Source: Candidatus Thermofonsia Clade 1 bacterium (GTDB taxonomy: Bacteria > Chloroflexota > Anaerolineae > Aggregatilineales > UBA2796). From it: a stretch of 64,000 bases of DNA. The notes beneath the pieces are model-generated. The model did no database searches and was not told the DNA's origin. It was given only the letters and a program-made list of their open reading frames with translations. Made by a program: the position numbers and the translations under genes. Positions 1-8,915 of this stretch are shown here, piece by piece. Numbering within the stretch: the stretch's first letter is position 1; each line of letters starts with the position of its first letter. The stretch is from assembly GCA_002794705.1 (NCBI GenBank), contig PGTK01000001.1, positions 124,001 through 188,000 of the forward strand. Reading direction: 5' to 3'.

Positions 1-1
1 T

Positions 2-580
2 GATCCTGACATGCCGCTCGATTCCCCGCCCTTGATTGTCCATGTGGCGCGCCTGAGCCCGATCAAGCATCAAGAGACGCTGCTCCGCGCCTCAGCGAAG
101 TTGAGCGCACCACACCAGATCGCGCTGATCGGCGGCGTGCCTGAGGGTCATGACGCAACGTACGCTCAGCGCCTCAAACAGCTTGCCGCCGATCTATGCA
201 TTGCGGAGCGCGTCCATTTCACAGGCGCCTTGCCGCAGTTTGAGGTAGTGCGCTGGTATCAACGGGCGACCCTTGCCGTGAATTTGAGTCCGCAGGGACT
301 GTTCGACAAGGCGGCATTAGAATCCATGCTGTGCGGGGTGCCGACAGTGGTCAGCAATGCGGCGTTTGATGCTCTGCTGGCAGAAGCAGCGGAGCGCCTG
401 CGAATCAGCACGCCTGATGATGTAAACGGCTTAGCGGCGCGCCTTGAGGCACTCTTGCGCGCCGACTCAAGCGAACGTCAAGCGCTTGGGGCAGCCTTGC
501 GCACACGGACTCGCGCCGCGCACAGTCTAGAGAGTCTTGCCGATCGGCTGATCGCACTCTTCAAGGACGTGGCAGGTTGA
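2..580 (+). CDS. Glycosyltransferase family 4, C-terminal part (cut by window edge)
   Basis: This is the nucleotide-sugar-binding C-terminal half of a GT-B fold glycosyltransferase (GT4/group 1). The frame is open to the window edge, so the N-terminal acceptor domain lies upstream. Visible are the start of the second Rossmann domain (VARLSPIKHQ) and the late motif GLFDKAALESMLCGVP. That motif corresponds to the E-x7-E region, but the first Glu is replaced by Gly, a variant seen in group-1 enzymes with an FDK motif. The gene overlaps the next glycosyltransferase by 4 nt, so both are probably translated together in glycan or exopolysaccharide synthesis. Donor and acceptor cannot be read from the sequence. 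Confidence 0.85.
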   Translation, partial: DPDMPLDSPPLIVHVARLSPIKHQETLLRASAKLSAPHQIALIGGVPEGHDATYAQRLKQLAADLCIAERVHFTGALPQFEVVRWYQRATLAVNLSPQGLFDKAALESMLCGVPTVVSNAAFDALLAEAAERLRISTPDDVNGLAARLEALLRADSSERQALGAALRTRTRAAHSLESLADRLIALFKDVAG

Positions 581-1785
581 AACTCTTCTATCTAGCGAAC
601 ATCCGAATGCCGACTGAGAAGGCGCACGGCTTGCAAATTGTGCAGAACTGTGCCGCCTTTGCCGAAAATGGCGCCGAAGTGACGCTCTACGTGGCGCGGC
701 GCGTCAACACGCCTGAGTTACGCGCCGTGAAGGATATCTATGCGCATTACGGCGTGCCGCCTAACTTTGCCATACAGCGCGTGCCGTGCTTTGACCTTCT
801 GCTGCTCGATCGGGCTGGGCAGCTGCTTTTTGCTGTGCAGTCGCTCAGCTACACGCTCGCTCTGCTGGTGCTGATGCTCTTCAAGCCCGCCGATCTGTAC
901 TACAGCCGCGATGTCTTGACGCTCCTAGCGCTCAGCCTGATCAAGCCGCGCCGAAAATTGGTCTATGAGGCGCACAGTCTGGCGAAGTCGAGCTGGGGAG
1001 CGTGGCTACAGCGCCTCTGCGTGCGGCGAGTCGGCTTGGTGGTGGCGATCACAGGGCATTTGGCAAGGAAACTGCGTGAGCGCGGCGCAAAGTACGTCAT
1101 CATTGAACATGACGGCTACCGCGATCAGCGCTTTGCCGATCTGCCCGATCAGGAGTCGGCGCGCCGTGCGCTAGATTTGCCCCGTGAGGCGTTCATCGTA
1201 GGCTACGTGGGCAGGCTGCACACCATGAGCATGTCCAAAGGTGTGGACACGCTGATTGACGCGATTGCAGCCAGTGAGCGCCCGATCAGCCTGTGTTTGG
1301 TCGGCGGGCCGGATGAGATGGCGGCACAACTGTGCGAGCGATGGCGCGCTCACGGCTTGTCGGAGTCAGGTTTTCTGTACGCGGGGCAAGTAGCGCCCTC
1401 TGATGTGCCGCGCTACCTCGCTGCGTTCGATGTCTGTGCGCTGCCGTTGCCCTTCACAGAGCATTTTGCGTACTACGCCTCGCCCTTAAAGCTCTTTGAG
1501 TACATGCGGGCAGGCAAGGCGATCCTTGCCAGCGACTTACCTGCCATTGCTGAAGTCGTTTGCCACGAAGAGACGGCGCTGCTTGCCCCGCCTGATGATG
1601 TAGCCGCCTTCGGCATGGCGCTGATCCGTCTGTATGAGGATGAATCACTGCGCGCTCGGCTTGGTGCATCGGCACAAGCCCAGAGCACGCAGCACACATG
1701 GTCAGCGCGTGCAGCGCGCATTTTGAGCGCCGCACGCAGCCTATCTCAAGCCCCTATTGACGCACCACAAACACAGCAGCGCTGA
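577..1785 (+). CDS. Glycosyltransferase family 4
   Basis: A full-length GT-B glycosyltransferase of 402 residues, starting at TTG inside the stop region of the upstream gene (4-nt overlap). The N-terminal domain opens with KLFYLANIRMPTEKAHGLQI, a common start in cell-surface glycan enzymes. The C-terminal domain begins near residue 208 (GYVGRLHTMSMSKGVDTL) and contains SPLKLFEYMRAGK, the variant E-x7-E region typical of this subgroup. It probably transfers a sugar to a lipid-linked or polysaccharide acceptor at the cytoplasmic membrane face. Its 3' end overlaps the convergent pullulanase gene by about 30 nt. Specificity is unknown. Confidence 0.88.
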   Translation: MKLFYLANIRMPTEKAHGLQIVQNCAAFAENGAEVTLYVARRVNTPELRAVKDIYAHYGVPPNFAIQRVPCFDLLLLDRAGQLLFAVQSLSYTLALLVLMLFKPADLYYSRDVLTLLALSLIKPRRKLVYEAHSLAKSSWGAWLQRLCVRRVGLVVAITGHLARKLRERGAKYVIIEHDGYRDQRFADLPDQESARRALDLPREAFIVGYVGRLHTMSMSKGVDTLIDAIAASERPISLCLVGGPDEMAAQLCERWRAHGLSESGFLYAGQVAPSDVPRYLAAFDVCALPLPFTEHFAYYASPLKLFEYMRAGKAILASDLPAIAEVVCHEETALLAPPDDVAAFGMALIRLYEDESLRARLGASAQAQSTQHTWSARAARILSAARSLSQAPIDAPQTQQR

Positions 1786-4700
1786 TACGTGGCACGGTGA
1801 ACGTCCCAGTGGCGGGATCGAAGGTGGCGGTCTTGATTAGATCATCGCCGCCGTTCGCCTGCACGGGATGTAGCTCCAGCGCCATGCCCTTGAGCGCCTC
1901 TACTGTGAAAGTGCGCGCCTCAGGCGCGTTGTTGAACAGCACAACGATGAAGCTGTGATTGGGATCGAGGTCTTCGCCCTCCATATCGGAAAGGCTCATG
2001 ACGATCAAGCCTGGAATCTGCTCTGCGCCCGTGTTGTGGAAGGCAAGGCGCGCCTGCACATCCTCAGCAGTGCGCAGACGGAAGAGCGGCGAGCTACGCC
2101 GAATCTGCAAGAGTTCCTTGAAGCGCTCATGGGCGGCGCGCATATCATCGGGCGTGGGCTTCAGGTCTGGATTCGCCAAGAGCGGGCGCATGACATCCCA
2201 CATATCCCGATTTTTCTCAGCCACAGGCAGACCCTTGCCCCAGTTGGTCGTCTCGAACGTCCAGTCAATGGCGTTGAACCAGTCACCGCTATTGTAGGAG
2301 TCGCGGTCGAGCGATTTGGAGCGCAGCATGTCATCCCCGGCGTGGAAGAACGGCACGCCCTGCGAGAACATCACCAGCGAGAGCGCCAGAGTGTTCATGC
2401 GCACACGATCCGCCATGCTGGTGTTGAGCGGCGCCTTGTACTGGATCAGATCGAAGACCGTCTCATTATCGTGCTTGCTGGTGTAGACGATATTCTCCTG
2501 CGGATCGCGGGTGTAGCCCGTCGGCTGACCGTTATACAGCACCTGGCGACCCGTCACCTCGCGCCCTTGTGCATTGACGAACCTGAAATCGCGCAAGTTG
2601 CCCGCCAAACCGATCCGAAGGTGATCCGAGAGCAAGAGCAAGCGCCGCAACTGCTCATCACGCGGCGTCTGATCCACATCATTGGGATTAGTGAACAGTC
2701 CGTTGGCAAAGCCTTGCTTTTCGCGGTCGCCAAAGGGATTGCCGCCACGAATAGCGTCGCGGATGCGATCGTTGAAGGTGCCGATGCCCGTGCCGCCAAT
2801 GTTCAGCTGCGTGGCATTGACGCCGCGAGCGTTGTTCGCCACTTCGCCGAAGTTCCAGCCCTCGCCGTAGATGTAGATGGACTTGCCATCTACGCCATGC
2901 TCCTCAAGCGTGAGCGCGTCGAGGGCGGCGCGCACGTTGCGCATGTTCGAGAGCATGTGGTGACCCATCAGGTCAAAGCGGAAGCCATCAATCTTGTAAT
3001 GGGTCGCCCAGGAGATGACCGAGTCGATCATCAGGCGCTCCATCATGGCGTGTTCGGTCGCTGTGTTGGGGCAGCACGTAGAGGTCTCCACGCGCCCGTC
3101 TTCATTCAGGCGATGATAGTAGCCCGGCACAATGCGATCCAGCACACTCTTAGCGTCCTGCCCGGCAGCGTTGGTATGGTTATAGACCACGTCCATAACC
3201 ACGCGCAGACCGATATTGTTCAGACCCTGCACCATCTGGCGCACCTCACGAATGCGCCCGCTGCCGTCAGCGTCAACGGCGTAGCTGCCCTCAGGCACGT
3301 TGTAATGGAACGGATCGTAGCCCCAATTGAAGCCGTCTTGGTCGCGGGTCTCGTAGATGATCGCCTGCTGGCGGTCTGAGTCGGGCGGGAAAGCGGCAAG
3401 TTCCTCAAAGCTGGGATTGATCTGCTTGCTGCGATCCTCCTCGATTGTAGCGATGTCGAAGAAAGGCAAGAGATGCACGTGCGTCAAGCCCGCCTCTTGC
3501 AGCGCCCTCAGGTGCCGCATCCCGTTATACTCAGGATTAGTGAAAGCGAGGTAAGTGCCGTTCTGCGGCTCTGGGACGCTAAAATCAATGATGCTGAAAT
3601 CGCGGATGTGCAGCTCATAGATCACGATGTCTTCAGGCGCAGCCAACGGCGGCTTTTGAAGGGTCTGCCAGCCCTCAGGCATGAGCCCAGGATCGTACAT
3701 ATCTACGATCTGGCTGCGCTTGCTATTGAGCGAGAGGCTGACCGAGTAGGGATCGGTCACCAAGTTGCGCTCAATGCGGCGCGTGCTTGGCACATAGACC
3801 TCCACCTCATACAGGTAGAACTTGTTGAGCCAATCGCCCTCGCCCAAGTACGTCCAGACGCCTTGCGCCGCGTCGTACTCCATTGGATAGGTGGTGCTGG
3901 TGGTCTCAGGGTTGCTATCCTCAAAGATATGCAAGGTGACCGAGCGCGCCGTCGGCGCCCAGAGCGCAAAGAAGGGCAAGCCGCTATCTGGCACGGTCAC
4001 GCCCAGCACGCCGCCGTAAGTGTAGAGATCGTCCAAAACGCCGGGGATTTGCACGCCTGTGGCGTCTAAGAGCGCGCCCTCAGCATCAGTGACTGAAAGG
4101 GCGATCTGCCCCTTGAGAATCTGCGGCACCTGATCGAGCATCTCAGGCGGCAATTGGAGCGAATAGCTGCTGTTCAGGTGCGGGAACTTGCGCGTGACTT
4201 TTGAGTCAACGCCGATCACATATTTCAACACCACGGACTCGCCACCTACGACGCGATTTTCCTCTAGGCGGATGCCGCCCTCAGGCGCATAGTGCAGGCG
4301 GAAGACGCTACGGCGCGGATCGGGCGTCTTGGCATTCCAGACGAACAGATCGCGTAGCACCCAGTGCGCTCGCGCCGTGTTCAGATCGCCCTTCGGCGCG
4401 CCTTCCACCTCAATGCTCATGACTTTGGTTTCCGAATCCCAGATGAAGGCGATTTCCTTGCCAATGGAGGTGAAGCCGATGTTTGCGCCGTCGCGGGCGC
4501 CGCGTGCGCCGTAATTCAGCGCCCAGCTTAGGTTCAGCGCTACCTTCGCCTCAAAAGCGCCCTCAGGGATATCGCTAGTGACGTAGATGTACTTGCCGTC
4601 GCCGTCGGGGTCTTGCAGCAAGGTGCGCAAGCAGCTAGGCATCCAGTCGTTCGGACAGCCAATCTCGCTCTGGAAGCTGCCTGGGACGTTTGCCAAGATC

Positions 4701-5101
4701 GCATTGACGTTATCAGCAATCCAGTTGGTCTTGCGACTGTAAAAGAAAGTGACTTCACGCGCCTGTGGCAGGCTCAGCTTGATGTTCGCACCGTTGCGCT
4801 CTGCCTTGGCGCCGTAGTTTTCATCCCAGCTGCCGTTCAATGCAGCCTTATACTCATACTCGCCTGCCTCCAGCTTGAACGTGGCGATCCAAACATCGCC
4901 AATTTCATCGTACTTGAGGGCAGTGGCGTCGCAGTCAGGTTGCCAGTTGGCAGGGCAACCGAGCTGAGCCTGAAAAGTGCCAGCGACCACAACCTTCTGT
5001 GGTTGATCCTGCGCCAGCACACGCGGACTCTCTGGCAAGGCGCCGAGCGTCAGCGCAATCAGGCTGATGATGAGGAAAAAACGGCTTAAAGTTTTAGGCA
5101 T
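1754..5101 (-). CDS. pulA: Secreted pullulanase-type alpha-1,6-glucosidase (GH13)
   Basis: A debranching enzyme that cleaves alpha-1,6 links in pullulan, amylopectin or glycogen outside the cell. The start at 5101 (MPKTLSRFF) is preferred because GGAG lies 9 nt upstream and a signal peptide follows (hydrophobic to ALPESPRVLA). Two X25-type starch-binding modules with paired GCPxxWxPxC motifs lie at about residues 32-125 and 140-225. A CBM48-like region follows, then the GH13 barrel. Catalytic motifs are visible: GFRFDLMG (nucleophile Asp), YIYGEGWNFGE (acid/base Glu), SKHDNE (third Asp) and the pullulanase signature FNWGYDP. At 1115 residues the length is normal for secreted pullulanases. With GH42 and GH31 nearby it suggests plant or storage polysaccharide use. 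Confidence 0.93.
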   Translation of the reverse strand: MPKTLSRFFLIISLIALTLGALPESPRVLAQDQPQKVVVAGTFQAQLGCPANWQPDCDATALKYDEIGDVWIATFKLEAGEYEYKAALNGSWDENYGAKAERNGANIKLSLPQAREVTFFYSRKTNWIADNVNAILANVPGSFQSEIGCPNDWMPSCLRTLLQDPDGDGKYIYVTSDIPEGAFEAKVALNLSWALNYGARGARDGANIGFTSIGKEIAFIWDSETKVMSIEVEGAPKGDLNTARAHWVLRDLFVWNAKTPDPRRSVFRLHYAPEGGIRLEENRVVGGESVVLKYVIGVDSKVTRKFPHLNSSYSLQLPPEMLDQVPQILKGQIALSVTDAEGALLDATGVQIPGVLDDLYTYGGVLGVTVPDSGLPFFALWAPTARSVTLHIFEDSNPETTSTTYPMEYDAAQGVWTYLGEGDWLNKFYLYEVEVYVPSTRRIERNLVTDPYSVSLSLNSKRSQIVDMYDPGLMPEGWQTLQKPPLAAPEDIVIYELHIRDFSIIDFSVPEPQNGTYLAFTNPEYNGMRHLRALQEAGLTHVHLLPFFDIATIEEDRSKQINPSFEELAAFPPDSDRQQAIIYETRDQDGFNWGYDPFHYNVPEGSYAVDADGSGRIREVRQMVQGLNNIGLRVVMDVVYNHTNAAGQDAKSVLDRIVPGYYHRLNEDGRVETSTCCPNTATEHAMMERLMIDSVISWATHYKIDGFRFDLMGHHMLSNMRNVRAALDALTLEEHGVDGKSIYIYGEGWNFGEVANNARGVNATQLNIGGTGIGTFNDRIRDAIRGGNPFGDREKQGFANGLFTNPNDVDQTPRDEQLRRLLLLSDHLRIGLAGNLRDFRFVNAQGREVTGRQVLYNGQPTGYTRDPQENIVYTSKHDNETVFDLIQYKAPLNTSMADRVRMNTLALSLVMFSQGVPFFHAGDDMLRSKSLDRDSYNSGDWFNAIDWTFETTNWGKGLPVAEKNRDMWDVMRPLLANPDLKPTPDDMRAAHERFKELLQIRRSSPLFRLRTAEDVQARLAFHNTGAEQIPGLIVMSLSDMEGEDLDPNHSFIVVLFNNAPEARTFTVEALKGMALELHPVQANGGDDLIKTATFDPATGTFTVPRISAAVFVVRQ

Positions 5102-5149
5102 TGCCTTTTGCTCCATGCAAACGGATGTATCTGACAATGCCTGATTTTC

Positions 5150-5192
5150 CACAGAGCGCGCAGATTTTTCAACCTTCTGAGCGCGCTCTGTG
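5150..5192. other. 12-bp perfect inverted repeat upstream of pullulanase
   Basis: The arms CACAGAGCGCGC (5150-5161) and GCGCGCTCTGTG (5181-5192) are perfectly complementary with a 19-nt loop. The repeat lies between the PDZ gene and the pullulanase start, both on the minus strand. No T-run follows on either strand, so it is not a classic terminator. It could be a leader hairpin or an operator for the pullulanase gene. Confidence 0.5.
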
Positions 5193-5205
5193 AAATTAGC
5201 TGGAA

Positions 5206-5811
5206 CTAATTGCCCTCAGTTGCTGCAGGCGTTGGCTCAGCTTCAGTTTCAGTCGGGGCAGGCGTGACGGTCGGCGGGGTAATGCGCGGGCGCATCCCTA
5301 AGACGACTCTAATCTCCAGCTCCTGATCGTCGCGCTTAACCACCAACAAGACGCTTTGTCTTGCTGGGCGGCTGAGGATGTAATTGCGGAGTTCGGTCGC
5401 GCTGCGGCGCGGCACGCCGTCGGCAGCTACGATCACATCGCCCAGCTGCAAGCCCGCCCGATCTGCAGGCGATCCACTGATAATCTCGATCACACGGCTA
5501 CCACAATTCGCCACGTCCTCCGCAGCAATGCCCAGATAGCCAGGCGCGAACTCAGCGCGTGTATCGAAGGTAGGTGTGATGGTCGGTGTGACCTGAGGGG
5601 TCGGCTCTTCAGTTGCTTCAGGAAGTTCAGCCTCATCAACGGGCGGGCAGGGCGGAAATTTGGTGGCTTGTGGCTCAGGCGTCGCCTCTAGGGTTGCCTC
5701 AGGCGTTTGAGCAGGCTGCGCCTGCGCTGTGTAGGGCCCATGAAGCGCAGCGCCAATCAGCGTCAACACCAATAACACAGCGAACAAGCGCGTAGCAATG
5801 CGTGTGAGCAT
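5206..5811 (-). CDS. Secreted PDZ-domain protein
   Basis: A 201-residue exported protein. It has an N-terminal signal peptide (hydrophobic stretch VLLVLTLIGAAL ending at TAQAQ), a Thr/Pro/Glu-rich spacer to about residue 88, one PDZ domain at about 90-170, and a Pro/Thr-rich tail. The PDZ carries the usual GYLGI carboxylate loop and the GSPADRAGLQLGDVIVAADG motif of HtrA-like PDZ domains. No protease domain is present, so it is not a DegP-type enzyme. It may be an adaptor that binds unfolded or C-terminal peptides at the cell surface. It lies upstream of pullulanase on the same strand with a 104-nt gap. Confidence 0.8.
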   Translation of the reverse strand: MLTRIATRLFAVLLVLTLIGAALHGPYTAQAQPAQTPEATLEATPEPQATKFPPCPPVDEAELPEATEEPTPQVTPTITPTFDTRAEFAPGYLGIAAEDVANCGSRVIEIISGSPADRAGLQLGDVIVAADGVPRRSATELRNYILSRPARQSVLLVVKRDDQELEIRVVLGMRPRITPPTVTPAPTETEAEPTPAATEGN

Positions 5812-5982
5812 CCTGCTTCTCCAGTCAGTCTTGGACGAACGATGGCTCGTGATTGGATATTAAATTGGGATGTTTGTCAAGTGGTTGATCCTCGCCCTGA
5901 AGAATTCAGATGTTGTTTTTGACCTTCTGAAAATGATCTGTAGGCGGTCACGCGCTGGCGCCCTTCCTTTGCAAGTTTGTGT

Positions 5983-5988
5983 TATAAT
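5983..5988 (+). promoter_or_regulatory. Candidate -10 box for the HerA-VWA pair
   Basis: A perfect TATAAT hexamer 36 nt before the HerA start. I see no good -35 at 16-18 nt, so only the -10 is supported. The 212-bp gap between the PDZ gene and HerA is divergent and otherwise shows nothing clear. Confidence 0.35.
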
Positions 5989-6023
5989 CGCCTAGAGACC
6001 GCTTAGAACAGTTGAGCGCACCT

Positions 6024-7736
6024 ATGCCCAAAGCCTTGCCGATCGATTCTGACAATCTGGATGACTGGTTTCCTCGCAACGCTGAGCCCGAGCCGCCCGC
6101 CCTTGAGTCAATGCCCGCCAACAAGCGCTTGGGCGTAGTGGTCGGCGGCTCGCTGAGCAAGGGACTAGACGTTAAGCTAGACCGTCAAACTGAGATTGAG
6201 GCGCTTGCCGTCGGGCGCTATGTGGTAGTCCGTGGCAAGTACAAGCGCTTTTTCTGCATGATCACCGATGTGATCCTCGATAGCACTAACCCGTCACTGC
6301 GCAGCGACCCGCCTGATTTGAGCGATCCGTTCCTGCGCGAGGTCTATGTTGGCACAGCTGCCTACGGCACGCTGCACGTTGCGCCCATGCTCTCGATTGA
6401 AGGCGAGGCGGGCGAGCCAAAGCCCGTCAAGACCATCCCTGGTCACTTCATGCCAGTTGAGATCGCCGATGCACAGGACGTAAACGACGTTTTCGGGGCT
6501 GAGGATGCTACGCATTTCAACATCGGCACGCCCCTTGAGCTGGAAGAGACGCAGGTGAATCTCGATCTCAAGCGCCTTGTGGAGCGCTCTAGCGGCGTTT
6601 TCGGCAAGAGCGGCACAGGCAAGAGCTTCCTAACGCGCATTCTGCTCTCAGGTGTGATCAAGCGCGGCATGGCGGTCAACCTGATCTTCGATATGCACAA
6701 CGACTACGGCTGGGAGGTGGCAGATGAGCGCGGTCCGAAAGTGAAGGGCTTACGCCAACTCTTCCCAGAGAAGGTCAGCATTTTCACCCTCGATGATGAG
6801 TCATCGCGTCGCCGCAACGCCAAGTATGATTACGTCGTCACGCTTGGCTACGATGACATTGAGCCAGAAGACCTCGCCATGCTCAAGCTGACCATGGACC
6901 TCTCGGACTCCATGCTGGACGCTGCTTACACACTGCGCAAAAAATGGGATAAAGCATGGATCAAGCGTCTGTTGAACGCCAAAAGCGATGAACTCGAAGA
7001 GGTGGTGCAAACTACGAATGTCAGCAGTGCCTCGCTGACGGCTCTGGCGCGCCGTCTGGAGCGCTTTGAGCGCTTTGGATTCCTCAAGCCCAATGGCGCT
7101 ACGAGCGATAGCGTACAGACCATCTTGAACTACCTGACCGAGCAGCGCAAAAGCGTGGTGCTGGAGTTCGGGCGCTACGGCTCAGCTCTGGAGGCGTACA
7201 TTCTGGTCGCAAACTATCTGACACGCCGCATTCACACGGAATATGTCAAGCGCGTGGAGAAATCGCTAGGCGATTCAAGCCTAGAGCCGCCGCAGCTGCT
7301 GATCACCATTGAAGAGGCGCACAAATTCCTCGATCCGCGCATTGCCCGCCAGACCATCTTTGGCACAATCGCCCGTGAGATGCGCAAGTACAACGTCACG
7401 CTGCTGATCGTGGATCAGCGTCCGAGCGGCATTGATGAAGAGGTGATGAGCCAGATCGGGACGCGCATCACAGCCTTGCTAGATAATGAGCGCGATATCG
7501 CTGCCGTGCTGACTGGGATCAGCGGCGCAAGCGGCTTGCGCGAGGTCTTGGCGCGCCTTGATACCAAGCAACAGGCGCTGATCATGGGTCATGCCGTGCC
7601 AATGCCTGTTGTGGTCAAGACCCGCGCCTACGATACAGACTTTTACCGAGAGGTGGCAGGCTATAGCGAGTCGCCCTCGCCTGATAACAACGCCGCACGA
7701 CGCTTGGCGGGCGCAGGCAGGCGCAGGATCGAGTAG
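6024..7736 (+). CDS. HerA-like DUF87 hexameric ATPase
   Basis: A FtsK/HerA-superfamily ATPase of 570 residues. The first ATG (MPKALPIDSDN) is chosen over a TTG 12 nt earlier. An N-terminal HAS-barrel-like region includes GVVVGGSLSKGLDVKL, followed by Walker A GKSGTGKS at about residues 193-200 and Walker B LLITIEEAH at about 424-432. A C-terminal Arg-rich segment (DQRPSGIDEEVMSQIGTRI) matches the sensor/arginine-finger region of HerA proteins. HerA acts with the NurA nuclease in archaeal end resection. No NurA is present here, and the partner instead seems to be the VWA protein 9 nt downstream. In bacteria such proteins are often tied to DNA handling or defence, and the role here is open. Confidence 0.88.
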   Translation: MPKALPIDSDNLDDWFPRNAEPEPPALESMPANKRLGVVVGGSLSKGLDVKLDRQTEIEALAVGRYVVVRGKYKRFFCMITDVILDSTNPSLRSDPPDLSDPFLREVYVGTAAYGTLHVAPMLSIEGEAGEPKPVKTIPGHFMPVEIADAQDVNDVFGAEDATHFNIGTPLELEETQVNLDLKRLVERSSGVFGKSGTGKSFLTRILLSGVIKRGMAVNLIFDMHNDYGWEVADERGPKVKGLRQLFPEKVSIFTLDDESSRRRNAKYDYVVTLGYDDIEPEDLAMLKLTMDLSDSMLDAAYTLRKKWDKAWIKRLLNAKSDELEEVVQTTNVSSASLTALARRLERFERFGFLKPNGATSDSVQTILNYLTEQRKSVVLEFGRYGSALEAYILVANYLTRRIHTEYVKRVEKSLGDSSLEPPQLLITIEEAHKFLDPRIARQTIFGTIAREMRKYNVTLLIVDQRPSGIDEEVMSQIGTRITALLDNERDIAAVLTGISGASGLREVLARLDTKQQALIMGHAVPMPVVVKTRAYDTDFYREVAGYSESPSPDNNAARRLAGAGRRRIE

Positions 7737-7745
7737 GGAGTCCCC

Positions 7746-8915
7746 ATGACTGACTCAGAGCGGCTGCGCCGTTGGCGACTGGTGCTAGGCGGCGACGCCT
7801 GCAACAAAGGGGAGATGGGCTTGGCAAGCAGCACTGACCGAGCTATTGACGAGGTATTGGCAGCGCTCTACGGCGAAGGCGACGGCACAGGTCAATCGCG
7901 CAGTGCTGGTTTGGGCGGCTCTGCGCCGAATGTGGCGCGCTGGCTGGGCGATATTCGGCGCTACTTCCCGACCTCCGTAGTGCGCGTGCTGCAAAAAGAC
8001 GCCCTTGAGCGTCTGAATCTCAAGCAGATGCTGCTTGAGCCAGAGCTGCTGCAGAGCGTTGTGCCGGATGTCCATTTGGCAACAACGCTGATCAGCTTGA
8101 AAGATGCGCTCCCTACTGAGACCCGCGCCACAGCGCGCATTGTTGTGGCGCAGGTCGTGCGCGAGTTGCAAGAGCGCCTCGCGCTCTCCATGCAGCAGGC
8201 GATCACAGGCAGTTTGAATCGAGCGGCGCGCACACGGCGTCCGCGCCTGCGCGAGATAGATTGGACGCGCACCATTCGCGCTAACTTGCGCCACTATCAG
8301 CCTGAATATCGGACTATCGTGCCAGAGACGCGCATTGGCTACGCTAAGCGGCGGCGCGCCTTGAGAGACGTGATCCTGTGCGTGGATCAGAGCGGCTCTA
8401 TGGCGTCTAGCGTCGTTTATGCAGGCGTTTTCGGCGCTGTGATGGCATCGTTGCCCGCGCTCAGCACGCGCTTCATTGCCTTTGATACAGCTGTGGTAGA
8501 CCTGACCGAGTCGCTCAGCGAGCCTGTGGACTTGCTCTTCGGCGTCCAGCTGGGCGGCGGCACGGATATCCATCAGGCGTTGCGCTACTGTCAGCGCTTG
8601 ATCAGCCGCCCTACGCAAACGACGCTTGTGCTGATCAGCGATCTCTATGAGAACAAGAGTCCTGAACGCATGTTGCAATGCGCTGTGGAGCTGGTCGAGG
8701 CGGGCGTGCAGATGATCGCTCTGCTTGCGCTCAGTGACGAAGGCGCGCCTTCCTACGACCACAAGACAGCAGCGTACCTCGCCTCGCTCGGCATTGTCTG
8801 CTTTGCCTGCACGCCCGATCTGTTCCCCGCGCTGATGGCAGCCGCGCTCAGCCGCGCCGATCTCAGCGCATGGGCTGCCGCTGAGGGCATTGTGACCGCC
8901 CGCGCCGAAAATTAG
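7746..8915 (+). CDS. VWA (CoxE-like) metal-binding protein
   Basis: A 389-residue cytoplasmic protein with a helical N-terminal half and a von Willebrand A domain from about residue 207. The MIDAS motif DQSGSMAS sits at about 214, with the conserved Thr in [10 protein letters not shown] near 270. The basic segment before the domain ([19 protein letters not shown]) is typical of CoxE/YehP-like VWA proteins that work with AAA ATPases. It follows the HerA-like ATPase by 9 nt, so co-transcription is likely and the VWA protein may serve as its partner or substrate adaptor. It overlaps the convergent aspS end by 4 nt. No signal peptide is seen. Confidence 0.85.
   Translation: MTDSERLRRWRLVLGGDACNKGEMGLASSTDRAIDEVLAALYGEGDGTGQSRSAGLGGSAPNVARWLGDIRRYFPTSVVRVLQKDALERLNLKQMLLEPELLQSVVPDVHLATTLISLKDALPTETRATARIVVAQVVRELQERLALSMQQAITGSLNRAARTRRPRLREIDWTRTIRANLRHYQPEYRTIVPETRIGYAKRRRALRDVILCVDQSGSMASSVVYAGVFGAVMASLPALSTRFIAFDTAVVDLTESLSEPVDLLFGVQLGGGTDIHQALRYCQRLISRPTQTTLVLISDLYENKSPERMLQCAVELVEAGVQMIALLALSDEGAPSYDHKTAAYLASLGIVCFACTPDLFPALMAAALSRADLSAWAAAEGIVTARAEN

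Noticed and set aside
1955..3379. A 474-codon plus-strand ORF antisense to pullulanase
   Set aside because: It lies fully within a strongly supported GH13 gene and has a His/Arg/Val-rich, non-protein-like composition. It is a shadow caused by high GC.
7785..8762. A 325-codon minus-strand ORF
   Set aside because: It is antisense to the VWA gene, with Cys/His/Gln-rich sequence and no motif.
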